Shown here: positions 35,884-47,583 of the stretch, piece by piece
Numbering within the stretch: the stretch's first letter is position 1
Layout: each line of letters begins with the position of its first letter
Source of the DNA: Gloeopeniophorella convolvens
Lineage: Eukaryota; Basidiomycota; Agaricomycetes; Russulales
Direction: 5' to 3'
Assembly: GCA_022496205.1 (NCBI GenBank)
Contig: WTXD01000058.1
Span: 62,001-126,000, forward strand
Length of the DNA: 64,000 nucleotides
Made by a program: the position numbers and the translations under genes
The notes under the pieces: generated by a model
Told to the model about the DNA's origin: nothing
Databases searched by the model: none
What the model saw: the letters and a program-made list of their open reading frames with translations, nothing else

Positions 35884-38066
35884 ATGGCGGCGGAATCTAC
35901 GGATGTCCTCGTGGTACTTTCATTCTCATCCGTAGCTTTTGCGTTCTCTAATGTTGAGGTTATGCTAGGTTGGTGCTGGGCCCACCGGCCTTGTCGCCGC
36001 GCTCGTGCTTGCACAGAATGGCGTGCCCGTGCGCATCGTCGACCGCCTTGCGAGCGCACCTCGCAGCCAGCGCGGTGCCGGGATCGCGGTACTACTGTTT
36101 CTCTTAACGGCCCCCTGCAAATGCTGACGTGAAGCAGGGCCGTACGCTCGAGTTATACCACTTCCTCGGCGTGCTGCCCGAGGTGCAGCAGCGCACCATA
36201 GACGTGCTACCGATCAAGGCGTACGATGCATCTGGCAAACTTGAGAAGACATTCGAAATGATTCTGCACGTCCCATCGACGTCTGGTGCGCCCTGGGTAC
36301 GGCTCACCCCTGTCGACTCGCGCGCTGCTAATACGAAATAGCCAAATATGGTTTTCTTAGGGCAGGGCACCGCGTGCGGGATTCTGCGGAAGCGGCTCGA
36401 GCAGTTTGGGGTGCACGTCGAAATGACTACCACCTTCGAGGGGTGCGAGGAGCGGGACAACGGTGTTTTGGTTTCGTTGTTGAAGACCCAGGAGGAGCAG
36501 ACGGTGCGACAAGTTGTGAGGGCGAAGTACGTCATTGGAGCCGATGGTGCGAGAGGTGGGTGTCCGTTGCGCGTGCAGCGAGGGTGATTCTGACAAGGTG
36601 ATTCGAAGGGTTGGTCAGGCAGAGTCAGGGGCTGAAGCTCTCAGGCAACAACCATGACCTCCACCTGATCATCGGAGACGTAGAAGTCTTCGGGCTCGAT
36701 ACGCAGGTGTGTTCTCTCAAAGGAAAGATTCGAGCGGATTGTGCTGAGGATAACATTCACGAAGCATTGGCACAAGTTCAGCGACTTTCCCAATGACTCG
36801 TGCGTGGTTGCCCCTGTTTGGCGCTGAAATCGCTAATTTAGAATTTGCCAGGGTCATGTTGCGCGCTACCGAGAACGTCGAGGAGAGGCTATTCCAGCTT
36901 ATGGGTGGAGGACCGAGTCTCGACTACGCAAGAGCTGTCAGGGATCATGATTACCTCCGCGAGTTTATATACAGCGTTACTTGTGTCCCTGGTCTCAAGA
37001 TTGGCCAGATACATTTTGCGGCCGAGTGGAGGTTCGTCATCTCTTCCTTACTATCTCTGCTTTTACTGATCCACCATCTGTAGGGCCAATACTCTCATGG
37101 CTAGCACATTCTCAAAGGGTCGAGTTTTCATTGCTGGAGGTTCGTCGGTTTCGCGGTCTGGTGACTTCTGTGCTGATAGCGCCCCAGATGCAGCACATGT
37201 ACACAGCCCGTTCGGCGGCCAAGGTATGAACTCAGGCGTGATGGACGCCGTACGTGCTGTGCTCTCCTCAAGTCGCATATCATTCATGACGTTCGTAATG
37301 CCAGATGAACCTCGGGTGGAAGCTTGCTCTCGTCTGCAAGAATCACGCCCCGCCCCGACTCCTCGAGACGTACAGCGCCGAGCGCACCCCCGTCATCCGC
37401 GAGATGCTCCAGATGACCGACAGGCTCCTCAAGCGCGTCGTTGCAGTGAACAAGGATGCGTCCGCGGCGTGGCAGCGCGGCACGGAGGTGTCGCAGCTCG
37501 GGGTGCACTGCCGCCGGAGCGACATCGTGCGCGACGAGCGCTCCGCAGGTGGTGCCGGAGCCGACGAGAGCGCATACGCGCCAGTCGCAGGCCCGCTGCG
37601 CGCTGGAGATCGGGCGCCCGATGCATCCGGACTGCGCGACGTGCGCAGTGGCGCCGAATGCCGGCTGTTTGACATCTTCAAGCCTTATCATCATACGGTG
37701 GTCGTGCTGGCCGCCCATGCGGATCCTCCGGCCATTCTGAAATGTCTCCGGCATTACCCGAAGTCGCTCGTGCGCAGCGTCGTCGTCTTTCCGCGCGACG
37801 CAGTGCAGATTACAGGTGTTGATGGGGCGGACGTTGTTGTGCGCGACGAGGAGGGGCATGGGCTTGCTGCGTACGCGACACCAGAAGGCCCTAGCAAGGT
37901 CGCGGACGTCGCGGTGATACGGCCAGATGGTGTTCTTGGGGCGCTCGTCGCTGGTTCTGAGGGTGTTGAGGCTTATTTCTCGCACATCTTCGTTCAAAGC
38001 GCCCCAAAGGAACATTTGCGAAGCGCCCTGCGCACAGATTCTCGTTCATTCAAGGCACGGCTATGA
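35884..38066 (+). CDS. FAD-dependent monooxygenase, phenol-hydroxylase-like (FMO-B)
   Basis: This is the tandem duplicate of FMO-A with the same exon-intron layout. MAAESTDVLV joins VGAGPTGLVAALVLAQNG, then GRTLELYHFLGVLPE, NMVFLGQGTACGILRK, YVIGADGARG, LIIGDVEVFGLDTQ, HWHKFSDFPNDS, RVFIAGDAAHVHSPFGGQGM and the final exon MNLGWKLALV to SFKARL. I find no frameshift or internal stop. Exons are very similar to FMO-A (the first 200 bp of the last exon differ at only a few sites), while introns and flanks have diverged more. It probably has the same reaction class as FMO-A; a PTS1-like ARL end is kept. Substrate unknown. Confidence 0.87.
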
Positions 38067-38429
38067 CATGGGCACTCCAGACTCATCCGGATTCCACATG
38101 CTACCCTTTCATCGGTTGTATAATACAGTACCATGCAGGCCAGGAGCTCCAATCTATATATTTCCGTCCAAAGTCAACCCAAGTGTGCCTGTTACAACGT
38201 TGACTGTGAAGTACACATATACTTACTGGTGCCACGGGTTGTGAGAATCGAGCAGTAGTTCAAGCGATGCTAAGGGTGTGATGCCGCAAGGACGCGGCCA
38301 TGTGCCGGAGTGGGAACGACCAGGTTGTCGGCGGAGAGAACTAGAGAGGGAACGGTCCAGTACTTATACTGAGGTGGCTCGTCTGGGTCCAAGCTATGTA
38401 AGTACATACACCAGTAAACGTCGCCATCG

Positions 38430-40490
38430 CGTCATCACACTGTCTCATCACCTCTCAACACGGGCCTGTGCTCAGCGCTTACAGTCTCTCAACCCTCCCC
38501 CCCGACCACATGGCACCACGATAACCGGTAACCACTCCTTCCAGTGACTCGCCGCACTCTCCACCCTCGTTACGCCCCTCCGGCGCCTCACCGGCTCCTG
38601 TCAATGCGTTGCGCCGGGACGACTATGCACGCAGGTGAAGCACGCTTGGGCAGACGCGCCCGGGCTGAAAATTCCTCGATGCGCCACCGCCCTCCACCAC
38701 CCGATGCCCATTGCGCTCGCCGGTGCCCCATATGCGTATGCGGCAGTGACCCACGACATGAGAAGTACGTTCTCTGCCCTGTGCATCTGCATGTCAATTG
38801 ATATGGATGTGCACAAGTATTCCGGCCAGCACCTCCAAGGCGGACGTGGCGCGGCATGTCGACACACTCCCGTTCGTGGACTCACGCGTACGATTGGCTC
38901 GCGGTGCTCGCCGCGGGGGTCGTGCCCCTCTCGCAGTAGCGTGTAGCTCACTCGCGCGTGTGCTCGTGCGCACAGCCATCGCGCTGCGCGGCGCCGTCTT
39001 CCGCCATCACAAGACTCACCACAAGACGGGCGAAACGGCCCTGCACACGGTGGTGTAAACCCTGCCCTACGCGCTGCACGCCCAAGTGTACTCCATCGCT
39101 CCCGCTGTCCGTTGCGCGACCTCTCGCCCGGGCCCGGCCGCCCTAACCCCTGCCGCGAAGCCGCCCATCCCCGATGCAATCGCACCGTCGAGCATTAAGC
39201 CGCGCGCTGTACGGCGCCTCCACGTATTTTCCAGCGGGCGCGGACGAAAACGTGTTCGGCATTATGGGCTGTCTCGACGAATTCGCGAGCCACACGGACC
39301 AGACGGTACGGTTCCTGAGACTCTTCCAATCCGCCGCGGCCGCGGCAATGTTCATCGCCATGCAGATCAATGGCCGCGAGAACGATCAGAGCGACTCAGG
39401 CGTGCCGGAGGCGACTCGATCAGCATCCAGTACACGGGAGGCGATCTCCTTCCTGACGCCGAGCACGGAAACTCACCGCCGTTCAGGACGGATGGGAACA
39501 TGCCGAAGAACACGAACGAACCGTACTCTGGTCGGCTCGGCTTCGTCCTCAGCGCGCATGGTAGTGCCTCGCAGACGATCAGCACGTACGGAGACGACGA
39601 GCGGACGGCGCCGTCGAACTACGCGCATAGCATGTGCAGGCCCCTCGCGCAGCTCGGCGCGCAGGGCGTGTCCGTGTTCTTCTCAGGCAGCGGCGCAGGC
39701 AGCTGCGGCAGCGGCTCATGCGCGAGGACAACGACACGAACCGCAAACAGGTCAGGTCACCCAGAACTTCCCAGCCTCCTGTGCGTCATCCGTGATTTAT
39801 GCCGCGCATTACTACTGACTTTCCTTGGTGCGTGCAGGCCCGTTCGTGACGGCCGTCGGCGGCACGACGCGCGCCAACCCGGGGTCGCAGCGAGTCTGAG
39901 CATCGCCGACATCTCGGACTCCTTCACACGCCCGAGTTACCAGGTCGCAGCTGTAAAGGCCTTCATGCAGACGAGCGGGAGCAAGGATGCGGGCTGTTCA
40001 GGTGGGTATCCTCTTCACATCCAGTCCTGCGGCTCGAAGGCTGACGGGAGCATCTGCGCAAGCACAACGGACCGCGGATCCCCTGACCGCCGGTGACCGG
40101 GCCGGCCGCGCCGATGGCACGAGCACGGCGTCATCATGCTCCTCCCTCCCGCGCGCACCCTGCGCAACTGACGAGTCTCGCGCATGCACGTGGCAGATGG
40201 CGGCAGGGTTATATCGCTGCTGCACTTGAGCTTCCTCATCACGCAGCGAGCCCCCACTCTGCTTCCTTAACCCGCTTTGTACAGAACCGGCGCGGCAGGT
40301 CTGGTCGACAACACGTCCGGGACGAACCTGCCAGGTTGTGACACGCAGGGCTTCTCGGTGGTCAAGGGAGTAAACCCGATGCGTATCTCCCACGCTAGCT
40401 GGCGCTGCTGTGGGTGCTGATGGTTGCATGTTACAGGGCTTGGAGTTGGGATGCCTGATTTCGGCAACTGCTGCAAGCGATGGTCGGGTA
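38430..40490 (+). pseudogene. Decayed tripeptidyl-peptidase (S53 sedolisin) gene
   Basis: Family signatures appear in order but in changing frames. The prodomain shows HLSKADVARHVDTL and AVFRHHKTHHKTGETALHTV with VYTLPYALHAQVYSIAP. ALYGASTYFPAG begins the mature part. It is followed by SISIQYTGGDLLPD (where a functional enzyme has the Glu/Asp pair of GxEANLDIQ), YAHSMCRPLAQLGAQGVSVF, VTAVGGTTRANPG, SFTRPSYQVAAV, a GTSTAS stretch at the serine site and LVDNTSGTNLPGCDTQGF with GMPDFG. Frame changes near 39.41, 39.72 and 39.89 kb and in-frame stops show that it is broken. An active enzyme would be a secreted acid endo- or tripeptidyl peptidase. Confidence 0.8.
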
Positions 40491-41009
40491 GACGGCTTTG
40501 GGAGGAGTCGAATGATACCTTGGGCTTCATTAGTGACGCTGACGATGGAGGAGCCACCGTGGACGGCTCGCAACGAATCTGATGAAATGTACCCTCAAAG
40601 GCGCATGTGTACTGCGTATCGCTGCTTGGCATGGGGACGATGACATCGCCGTTTGGTGACCGTCAACAGCATCCCGCAAATCACCACTTGAAATTCGGTG
40701 ATACTAATTCTTTCCATTCCACTATGGTGGCTACTTGGCGTCGGGCTGGGGTCAGGGTGTATGCGAAAGTGAATGCAAAGCGAAGGTATATATATCTCTC
40801 TTCAAAACACAAAAAGGTACCGACAGTCGGGATGATAGCGGACGCGGTCGTAGTGCGCGCGGGCGCAGATATCAGGTATATACATGGAACTGCCTGGTAC
40901 TATAAAGCTAGTAACTGTACAACTGCCACGCTCATTACATGGATAGTAAGTTGAAACACTCAACCGTCGATCACGTGGCCTTCTCGAAAAGTACCTGCAG
41001 GCTTCAAGC
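40491..41009. other. Spacer between S53 pseudogene and NLR gene
   Basis: No gene is seen. The sequence becomes AT-richer near 40790-40940, with several TATATA-like runs, and probably includes the 3' flank of the NLR gene. Confidence 0.5.
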
Positions 41010-44000
41010 TCAAGGCCGCAGTACCGTGTTCATCCAAGGCGATTGCGTCTGCGCCCGATGCTCGAGCAGCAGCTGAACGACATCGACGTGCCCTGCAAAG
41101 GACGCGACATACAGCGCGGGTCCCGTGGGGCTAGCGGGAGCATTTGGATCAGCACCATGGTCGAGCAGTAATCGCACTGTGTCGATGTGGCCATAGTGTG
41201 ATGCTACATTAAGGGGTGTTCCATGGTGACCACCAATTTGGTCAAGGTCCTCCGGATGCGACACCACCAGTTGCTCTACGACGAGTGGAAGGCCGCAGAG
41301 TGCCGCGAAATATAACGTCGTGCCTCCCAAGCGTGACGTGGGAGTGAAGGAAGCGAGTTCCCCGGGAAAACGACCCTCCTGTGAAAGCCAAGCCACACTA
41401 TGGGGACGGGCGGGATCAAGAACCTTTGTTGCCAAATCCATCACCGAGAGCGCCACGCTCTCGAATCGGGCATGCACGTCCCAGTGACTGGCGGCGTAAC
41501 GAAGAAGATGAAGGTCTTTGGAGAGGGTGTCTCTGCTGGAAGTGACGTCGACTTGAAGTAGCGCGGTGAGGCAGATCTGAGCAAGGAGTGTGTGGGAAGG
41601 CCTCGGAAGGACATGAAAGCGGGAAATTCTTGCCGTAGAGTTTGCAATGATTGTCGAAGTCAAGAACTCACGCACGGAGGAGTGTGCAAATCGCACGTCA
41701 CTTCCACGCCGGGTTTTCACGATGGAAAGGAAGCTTCCAGGACAGAAAGTCAACAACGCCTGTTGTACGTCCTCTGCACGCCAATCGGAGTGATAAGCGG
41801 GGGTGTCCCCCCGGAAATCGAATGCCAGAAGTTCCGCAAGCTCTTCAACTTGGAAAGGACGCTGTGAGAAGGACACGCATTGGAAGATGCGATGTGCCAA
41901 CTCCCAACTTCCCTCAGGAATACGCTGAAGTGTTGATTCATACGTTTCGTAAAGCGTTTTCGGAAGAGTCTTGAGCTTCTCGGGGATGTCCGCTGGATGA
42001 AGGTCGCATAATTCGTTGAGCTGGCAGTACACATATCGAAACCTACGTAAATGAACCATCAACACCGTTCATTGTTGTAGTCAAGGATCGGCTCACATTC
42101 CGTGAGCATTGTATTTCAGCGTGTCAATAACCAGGTCCTGAACCGTCTTGCTCCACTGGCGCATCTTGGGATGCGATTCAACGGATGACACGACGTAGTT
42201 GACTATGGAGTGTTCTTGTCCAATTTCCTCCTCTAGCGAAACGTGAAATGAGGCTGGGCCGTGTTTGAGGACTCCTCTGATGTCGCCCTCGGGACGACTA
42301 GTAATGCAGATATGAACGTCCGAAAAGTGAGACACGATGACGTCGTTCAGGAAGCTGAGAATCGCATCACGTGGCGGTTGCATCCCAGAGTTGGGACATT
42401 CGTCCAGCCCGTCTACAAAGATATACTTTGGAGCTTCGTTGGGGAGCGCCAGCATTGCTTCCAAGCATTGTCCGAGAGCGTCCGTGTTGGGCAGGTGGCC
42501 CTTGTTTTCTGTGCGGAAGCGGGAGAGGATCTCCGAGTACGAGTCTGACTGTTGGCAGAGTTGAACTAGGAAGGAGCGAAGAATCCCGTCTAGACTCTGT
42601 TTCGCAGAATCCTGGAAATCGCAGTAGAAGAAGACGACGGTTCCGAGTCCTGTACGGCGGAGATGGTGCACGCAGTGATCGACTATTGCTGAGCTGGTTT
42701 TCAGAGATCAGCAAGATTGAGTGGATAGAGATGTGACCAGCATACCACAGGACGCTCTTCCCAGATCCCGCTGCAAGTATGATAGACAGTTAGGGACGAT
42801 ACCAATGCACGCGAAAAACGATGATGCGTACGTTTTCCGTGCAGCCACAGGAAAGACCTCTCCGATGCCGTCCACTCTCCAAAGGCGTTTCCATGAATGA
42901 ACCAATCAGTCGAGCCCCTATGGCATTGCTTGCGCTTCGCAGCGTGGTTCGAGAATGGGTCAGGCGGGGAGAGCCATTTAGTGCACTTCTGATGGAGTAG
43001 GTCGCCTATTTGGCAAAGCATCAGATATGCGGTCAGTAGCAATTGAAATACGAGAACGAACGCTTGATCTTATTCACATCATCCACGATCTGCTGTATGG
43101 AAGCTGACCCACGACGTAATGTTCAAAACCAGACAAGATGAAAAAAGTCAGCTTTCATACCAAGAGCCTCTTCATATGTAGCTGTGGAGGTTTCCGCACC
43201 TGTACAGTGTGAATCGATGAGACATACCAATCACAACCAGGTCAATGGGGCGCACCAGTCATGACGCCCTTGAATTCCTCGAGCAGTGTGTGGACAACCA
43301 GGAGAATATGTGTAGTCGACATGCGGCTTTCTTCCAGCGTGAGTCTGTCGAGCCGTTTCACGACGTCTTCGATCTTCCTCGATCCCATTAGTTTCTTCCC
43401 GAAAGCCCCTATGCTCGTCGAGGTCATTGACGAGATACATTTCAGTCGACGGTCACTTACTAAGCCGACCCTGCTTGATCTCTTTCGTTGCAAGCCCGAG
43501 AATATCGAGCATCCCTATCATCATTTTCACGATGATTTCGGTCATAGAAGGGGTTGGCTTGACGCGTGTGTAGACCTTGACGCGTTCGAGAAAGCGAGAC
43601 ATTGTATCAAATAGATCGACAAGAGAGTCGTAACTCTCTGAAACGCCCTTGGATGCCTGAGACCCAGTTGTCACAGAGACCTTTGGAGGGCACGACGTTC
43701 AAGGACTCACCCTGAGAAGGAGACCAACTCCCGCGCAGACCAATTTTGCAGGTTTGAATACCTAGTAAACCTATAGTTGGATATCTGTGCCGAAGGGAAT
43801 GGGCCCACAACGTACTTCGCCGATAGTCTTACCGAGACCGTCGTTGAGAACCAACATGGTATCCACCAAAGGTGAGAGCTTCGTCATCAGTTGCGTGGCT
43901 CGATCGCCCTTCCGGTATTCCCCAAACGCCCGCGCTTGCTCTTTGACCGCATCAATGACAGTTTCCGCAGATCCGCAGGCGTTAAGTCTATCATAGAGTG

Positions 44001-44115
44001 GGTGGGACGCCAGGTCTGTGCCAGTATGTTCGTGGTATTCCTTCAGGGCACCCTCGAAAAGCGACGTGAAGCGCGACGAGTCGTCCAGGGAGGTCATGTC
44101 TAGTGCGGAAGCCAT
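41010..44115 (-). CDS. Goodbye-NACHT-ankyrin STAND protein (fungal NLR)
   Basis: The N-terminal exon (43771-44115) matches the fungal Goodbye domain: FEGALKEYHEHTGTDLASHP and DGLGKTIGEV, continued by PAKLVCAGVGLLLR. A helical linker follows (SLVDLFDTMSRFLERVKVYT). The NACHT module has Walker A GKPGSGKSVLCSAI, rebuilt across two introns, then TVVFFYCDFQDSAKQSLDGI, Walker B KYIFVDGLDECPN and sensor HICITSRPEGDI. After a winged-helix-like part (CQLNELCDLHPADIPEKLKT, VRFAHSSVREFL) about three ankyrin repeats occur (GTPLNVASHYGHIDTVRLLL and ALYVASFAGHVDVVQLLLEH). It ends soon after, so the repeat domain is short. Such STAND proteins are thought to control non-self recognition and programmed cell death. 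It lies between two S53/FMO relics and on the opposite strand. Confidence 0.85.
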
Positions 44116-44669
44116 TCCGGCTGCTCAGAGGGAGCTGTGTGGTGGTATATGGGAGAGTTGCTGTAGTCAATCAACGATCCCACGGGACAGCCCAGTAAGA
44201 GCGCTGAAGATGCGTAGTGTGTGCATGGCACATACAATAACATACAACACAGCATCCTTTACCTATTACAGTAGAGACATCAATAAGCTCGATTCGGTGA
44301 GGGCAGCACAGGGACCGAGGCAGCTGCGAGGGCTTTGATGAACACTATGTGAGGGAACCGCTTGCCACCACCGTGGCTTTGGGTCTTGAAGTCAGTCTGG
44401 CCTATAAGTACAGGGGACAGCGCGAGATCGTTGAAGGTGGAGTGGACGAGTAAGGCGTCATTATCAAGACATGGCGCGACCATGACCGACATGACCAGCG
44501 AGACAGAAGAGATAGAAGAGCACGATGGCTTTGCGTCAAAGATATAAGATTGAACGGTACGAAAAACCCCAACAGCTGCACTTGGCAGAACAGCGGCAAC
44601 AAGGCGCGGAGCTTGCCGAGGCGCGGAAGGCTACATAGCTGTGACTAGCTGTGAACCACCTCGTCATCA

Positions 44670-45192
44670 CACAAACCTCGACACAGGCCATGCGCTCAGC
44701 GCTACTACAGTCTCCCATCTGACCGCATGGCACCACGATGTTCCCCTGCCAATGACTCGCCGCACTTCCCACCCTCTCTGCGCCCTCCGGCGCGTCACCC
44801 GCTCCTGCCCATGCGCCACGCCAGGATGACACGCAGGTGAAGCACCCCCGTACGCGTTCGCGGTCAGTGACCCACGGCGTGAAAAGTGCGTTCTCTGTCT
44901 TGTGCATCTGCTTGTCAGTTGATATGTATGTGCACAGGTAACTTAGCCGACACCTCCCCAAGGCGGACGTGGCGCCGCACGCCGACATGCTCGCGCCCAT
45001 GGACAGATGGCCCGCGGTGCTCGCACTCACGTGTGTGCCCGTGCGCACCTCCGTCGCACAGCTCAGCGCCGTCTTTTGTCACCATGAGACAGGCGAGACA
45101 ATCCTGCACCCTCAAGTGTACCGCGTCGCTCCCGCCGCGCACCGCGCGACGTCGTGCCTGCGCCCTGCCGCGCTGGTACCTGCCACGGGCCA
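44670..45192 (+). pseudogene. S53 peptidase prodomain fragment (second copy)
   Basis: The DNA matches the first 700 bp of the S53 pseudogene at 38.43-39.15 kb. Readable pieces are KADVAPHADMLAPMDRWPAV, SAVFCHHETGETILH and QVYRVAPAAHRATS. It stops abruptly at about 45192, where FMO sequence begins, so only the prodomain part was copied or kept. Confidence 0.75.
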
Positions 45193-45740
45193 GGCCGAGC
45201 CTGGAGCTGAAGTTCTCAGGCACCCACAATACCGCCTGATCCTTGGAGATTTGGAAGTTTTTGGGCTCGACACCCAGGTACGCTCTTTCAAAGTTAAAGT
45301 TCAGGTGAATAGTGCCAAAATCGTGCTGAAGATGCTGCCCTCAAAGTATTGGCACAAATTGGGGGGCTTTCCCAGCGACTCGTGCGCGGCTGCCCCCGTT
45401 TAGCGCCGAACACAGGATAATTTAAAATTTGCCAGAGTCATATTGCGCGACACCGAGTCCGTCGAGGAGAGGCTATTTCAACTCATGAGCAAGAGCAGGC
45501 CCGAGTCTCGACCACGCAAGAGCTACCAATGGTCACCAGTACCTATACGGCATTGCTCGCGCCCCTGGGCTCAAGATTGGCCAGATACGTTATGCAGCGG
45601 AGTGGAGGTTCGTTATCTCATCGTCATCTCTGCTTTTACTGATGCAGTCTGTAGGGCTAATACCATCACGGTTGGCATATCCTCCATAAAATCGATAGTG
45701 ACCATACAAAATAGGGATACAAGTTTCTTGGATGATGAAC
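45193..45740 (+). pseudogene. FMO gene fragment (internal exons), third plus-strand copy
   Basis: The stretch begins in the exon equivalent to LIIGDVEVFGLD (here RLILGDLEVFGLDTQ), continues with HWHKLGGFPSDS and VILRDTESVEERLFQLMS and fades at the AEWR exon (near 45600). It lacks the FAD and DG motifs, the GD motif and the C-terminal domain, and it has frame damage. It is fused directly to the S53 prodomain fragment on its left. Confidence 0.8.
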
Positions 45741-45838
45741 GAAGCTAGTTATGCCCACAGTTCCTGAGTGGAGTAGATTCTGCGGCATAATCGGTGATAA
45801 CCCCCTCGGAGTCGGGCCGGTGAACTATGTTTCGCGGC

Positions 45839-47583
45839 TCAGTGCCGCGACGCTCGCGGCACATGTTTCGGTATCGTCTGCTTGTAGAAGTGTGCCAAAA
45901 TACCTTCAGTGTGGGTTACAGTCAGATTGAACAGAGGGTGTGTGGCGTTCTGCTGCTTGTCAGAGGTGGCCCTGCCAAACTGATGGCACAACTCACTACA
46001 CGGTTGGCACTTGAACCGACGACTTTGGAGACGCCTTCTTCCTCTGTCCATGAAAGAATGTCCGCAAATGCGGCTGCTCGTGCGTCATCTGCGCCAGTCC
46101 AGGCTGCACGCACTTCTTCCCTCCGGGAAGGCGAAGGGTGCATGTAGTGCTGTGCAGCGGATAGGCCGGCGATACAGTATAGTGTATGGTAAGAATCTGG
46201 ATTCCTGTATAGATTCAACCTCAATGATTGAGGCCGCAAGTGCATGGGCGTACTTTGGTGGCTTATCACGCAGGCCGCCTGCTGGATGCTGGCCGGCCAA
46301 GAGGATATACTCTTGCAGCGCACGACGATTGAAGAGCGAATCTGGGCGGTCATTCGCACGTGACGTCTGCATCAGCCGGTTTACAAGGCATACCATCAAC
46401 GTCATCCCAATCGTCCTCTGAAGGTGTATCTGAGGGAGGTGTAGTCTCACTTGCGTGCGGGGCTGCGGGTGCGGGTGCAGTTGCCGGCACGCCCAGGGCC
46501 TGGAGAAGCGCGAACGAGCCCCCGACCCACCACGAGTAGCACCCATCAACGAGCTTATTCGTGCGGCCTTTGAAGCCGCCGAGCTCGCTCTCCAGCCCCT
46601 GCATCTGCACAAGCCAGCGCAGCAGCCGACGCACGTCGACACGCGGCGCATTGTTTCCCGCGGGTAGGTAGGGCCGTAGTAACACCCACGATGCGAGAGA
46701 ACAGAATGTATATCCGCCGTGTGCCTCGCCGAGGCTTGGGCGCTGCGCGGAAAGTATGTCGTCATAGAAGTGTGGGTGTGACGCAGACGAGAAACCGCCC
46801 TCGTAAGTCTGGCAGGACGCGATGAACGCGGCGGTGCCTTCGATCAGCTCGGGCGTAACAATGTCGAGAAAATGCGCCACAACAAGAAGACAGTAAATTC
46901 CACTGATGATCGATCATCAGTGGAACTACCCTGCGCGCAGACAACAATATCACTCTACCGGACGTCAACTTCGCCATGATTTGACACGATGAAGGACCCA
47001 TCCGGGCGCTTCAGCGACATGTACCATTTGTACAGCTTGTCTCTTTCGCAGCATCAGACAAACGGCGCGCATTTCCTAAGATGCGTGGCGCACCTGTCTA
47101 TCTGATCCCAGCCGCCGCCCGGACCGGGGCGCCCAACAATCGCGAGCGAACATACGGAAGCATATGTCGCAAGGAGGTGCGCTGCCTGCCCTGGACCGCC
47201 ACCGAAACCACCATCTGGGTGTTGCCATTCCATGACCGTATCAATTGCCCTGCGTCAAGCAGACCCAAATTAGCTTGAGGCGCTGAAGCTCACTGGACAC
47301 CTGCGCACTTTTGCTTGTTCACCGGATCGATGCCGACCTGTAGCGTGCTGAACGCCTGCAGCGTCCAGAACATAAGCCATGGCTGACTTGCATCCTGGCT
47401 AACGTAGCGCGCGGGGAAGCCCTGGATGAGGTTGCGCACGAGAAACTGCAAGTGCAAGTCCCGGTGAAGGACGCGCTTCTCCTCGGCGCCAAGAGGGAGC
47501 TGTGCCTCGAGGATGTCCTCAGTATCGGCTTGTAATTCAGACGTCCTTGTTGGGTATGCATCGACGGGCGTCGAGCGTGGCAT
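45839..47583 (-). CDS. RAM1: Protein farnesyltransferase beta subunit
   Basis: This subunit binds farnesyl diphosphate and zinc and transfers farnesyl to CaaX proteins such as Ras and lipopeptide pheromone precursors. The N-terminal part is LHRDLHLQFLVRNLIQGFPA with QDASQPWLMFWTLQAF. Prenyltransferase repeats follow: TVMEWQHPDGGFGGGPGQAA, LKRPDGSFIVSNHGEVDVRG with IYCLLVVAHFLDIV, FIASCQTYEGGFSSASHPHF and EAHGGYTFCSLASWVLL. The zinc ligands are the Asp and Cys of KLVDGCYSWWVGG and the His of DSYHTLYCIAGLSAAQH. The C-terminus is ATHPLFNLTVTHTEGILAHF. Seven or so introns join in frame. An acidic/Pro-rich insertion (SETTPPSDTPSEDDWDD) sits after the zinc site; the intron right behind it is ambiguous. 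Start: MPRSTPVDAYPT. Confidence 0.9.

Larger units (their letters stand above)
34845..38240 (+). repeat. Tandem duplication unit B (COQ6 relic + spacer + FMO-B)
   Basis: This is the second copy of the 30.85-34.38 kb segment in the same orientation. The 3' flanks of both FMO genes still align (TTCCACATGCTACCCTT, then GCAGG and CCAATCTAT) for about 160 bp beyond the stop codons. The boundaries are approximate. Confidence 0.8.

Noticed and set aside
45920..46360. Minus-strand 145-codon ORF as a separate gene
   Set aside because: Part of it (DSYHTLYCIAGLSAAQH onwards) is an exon of RAM1; the rest is intron read-through.
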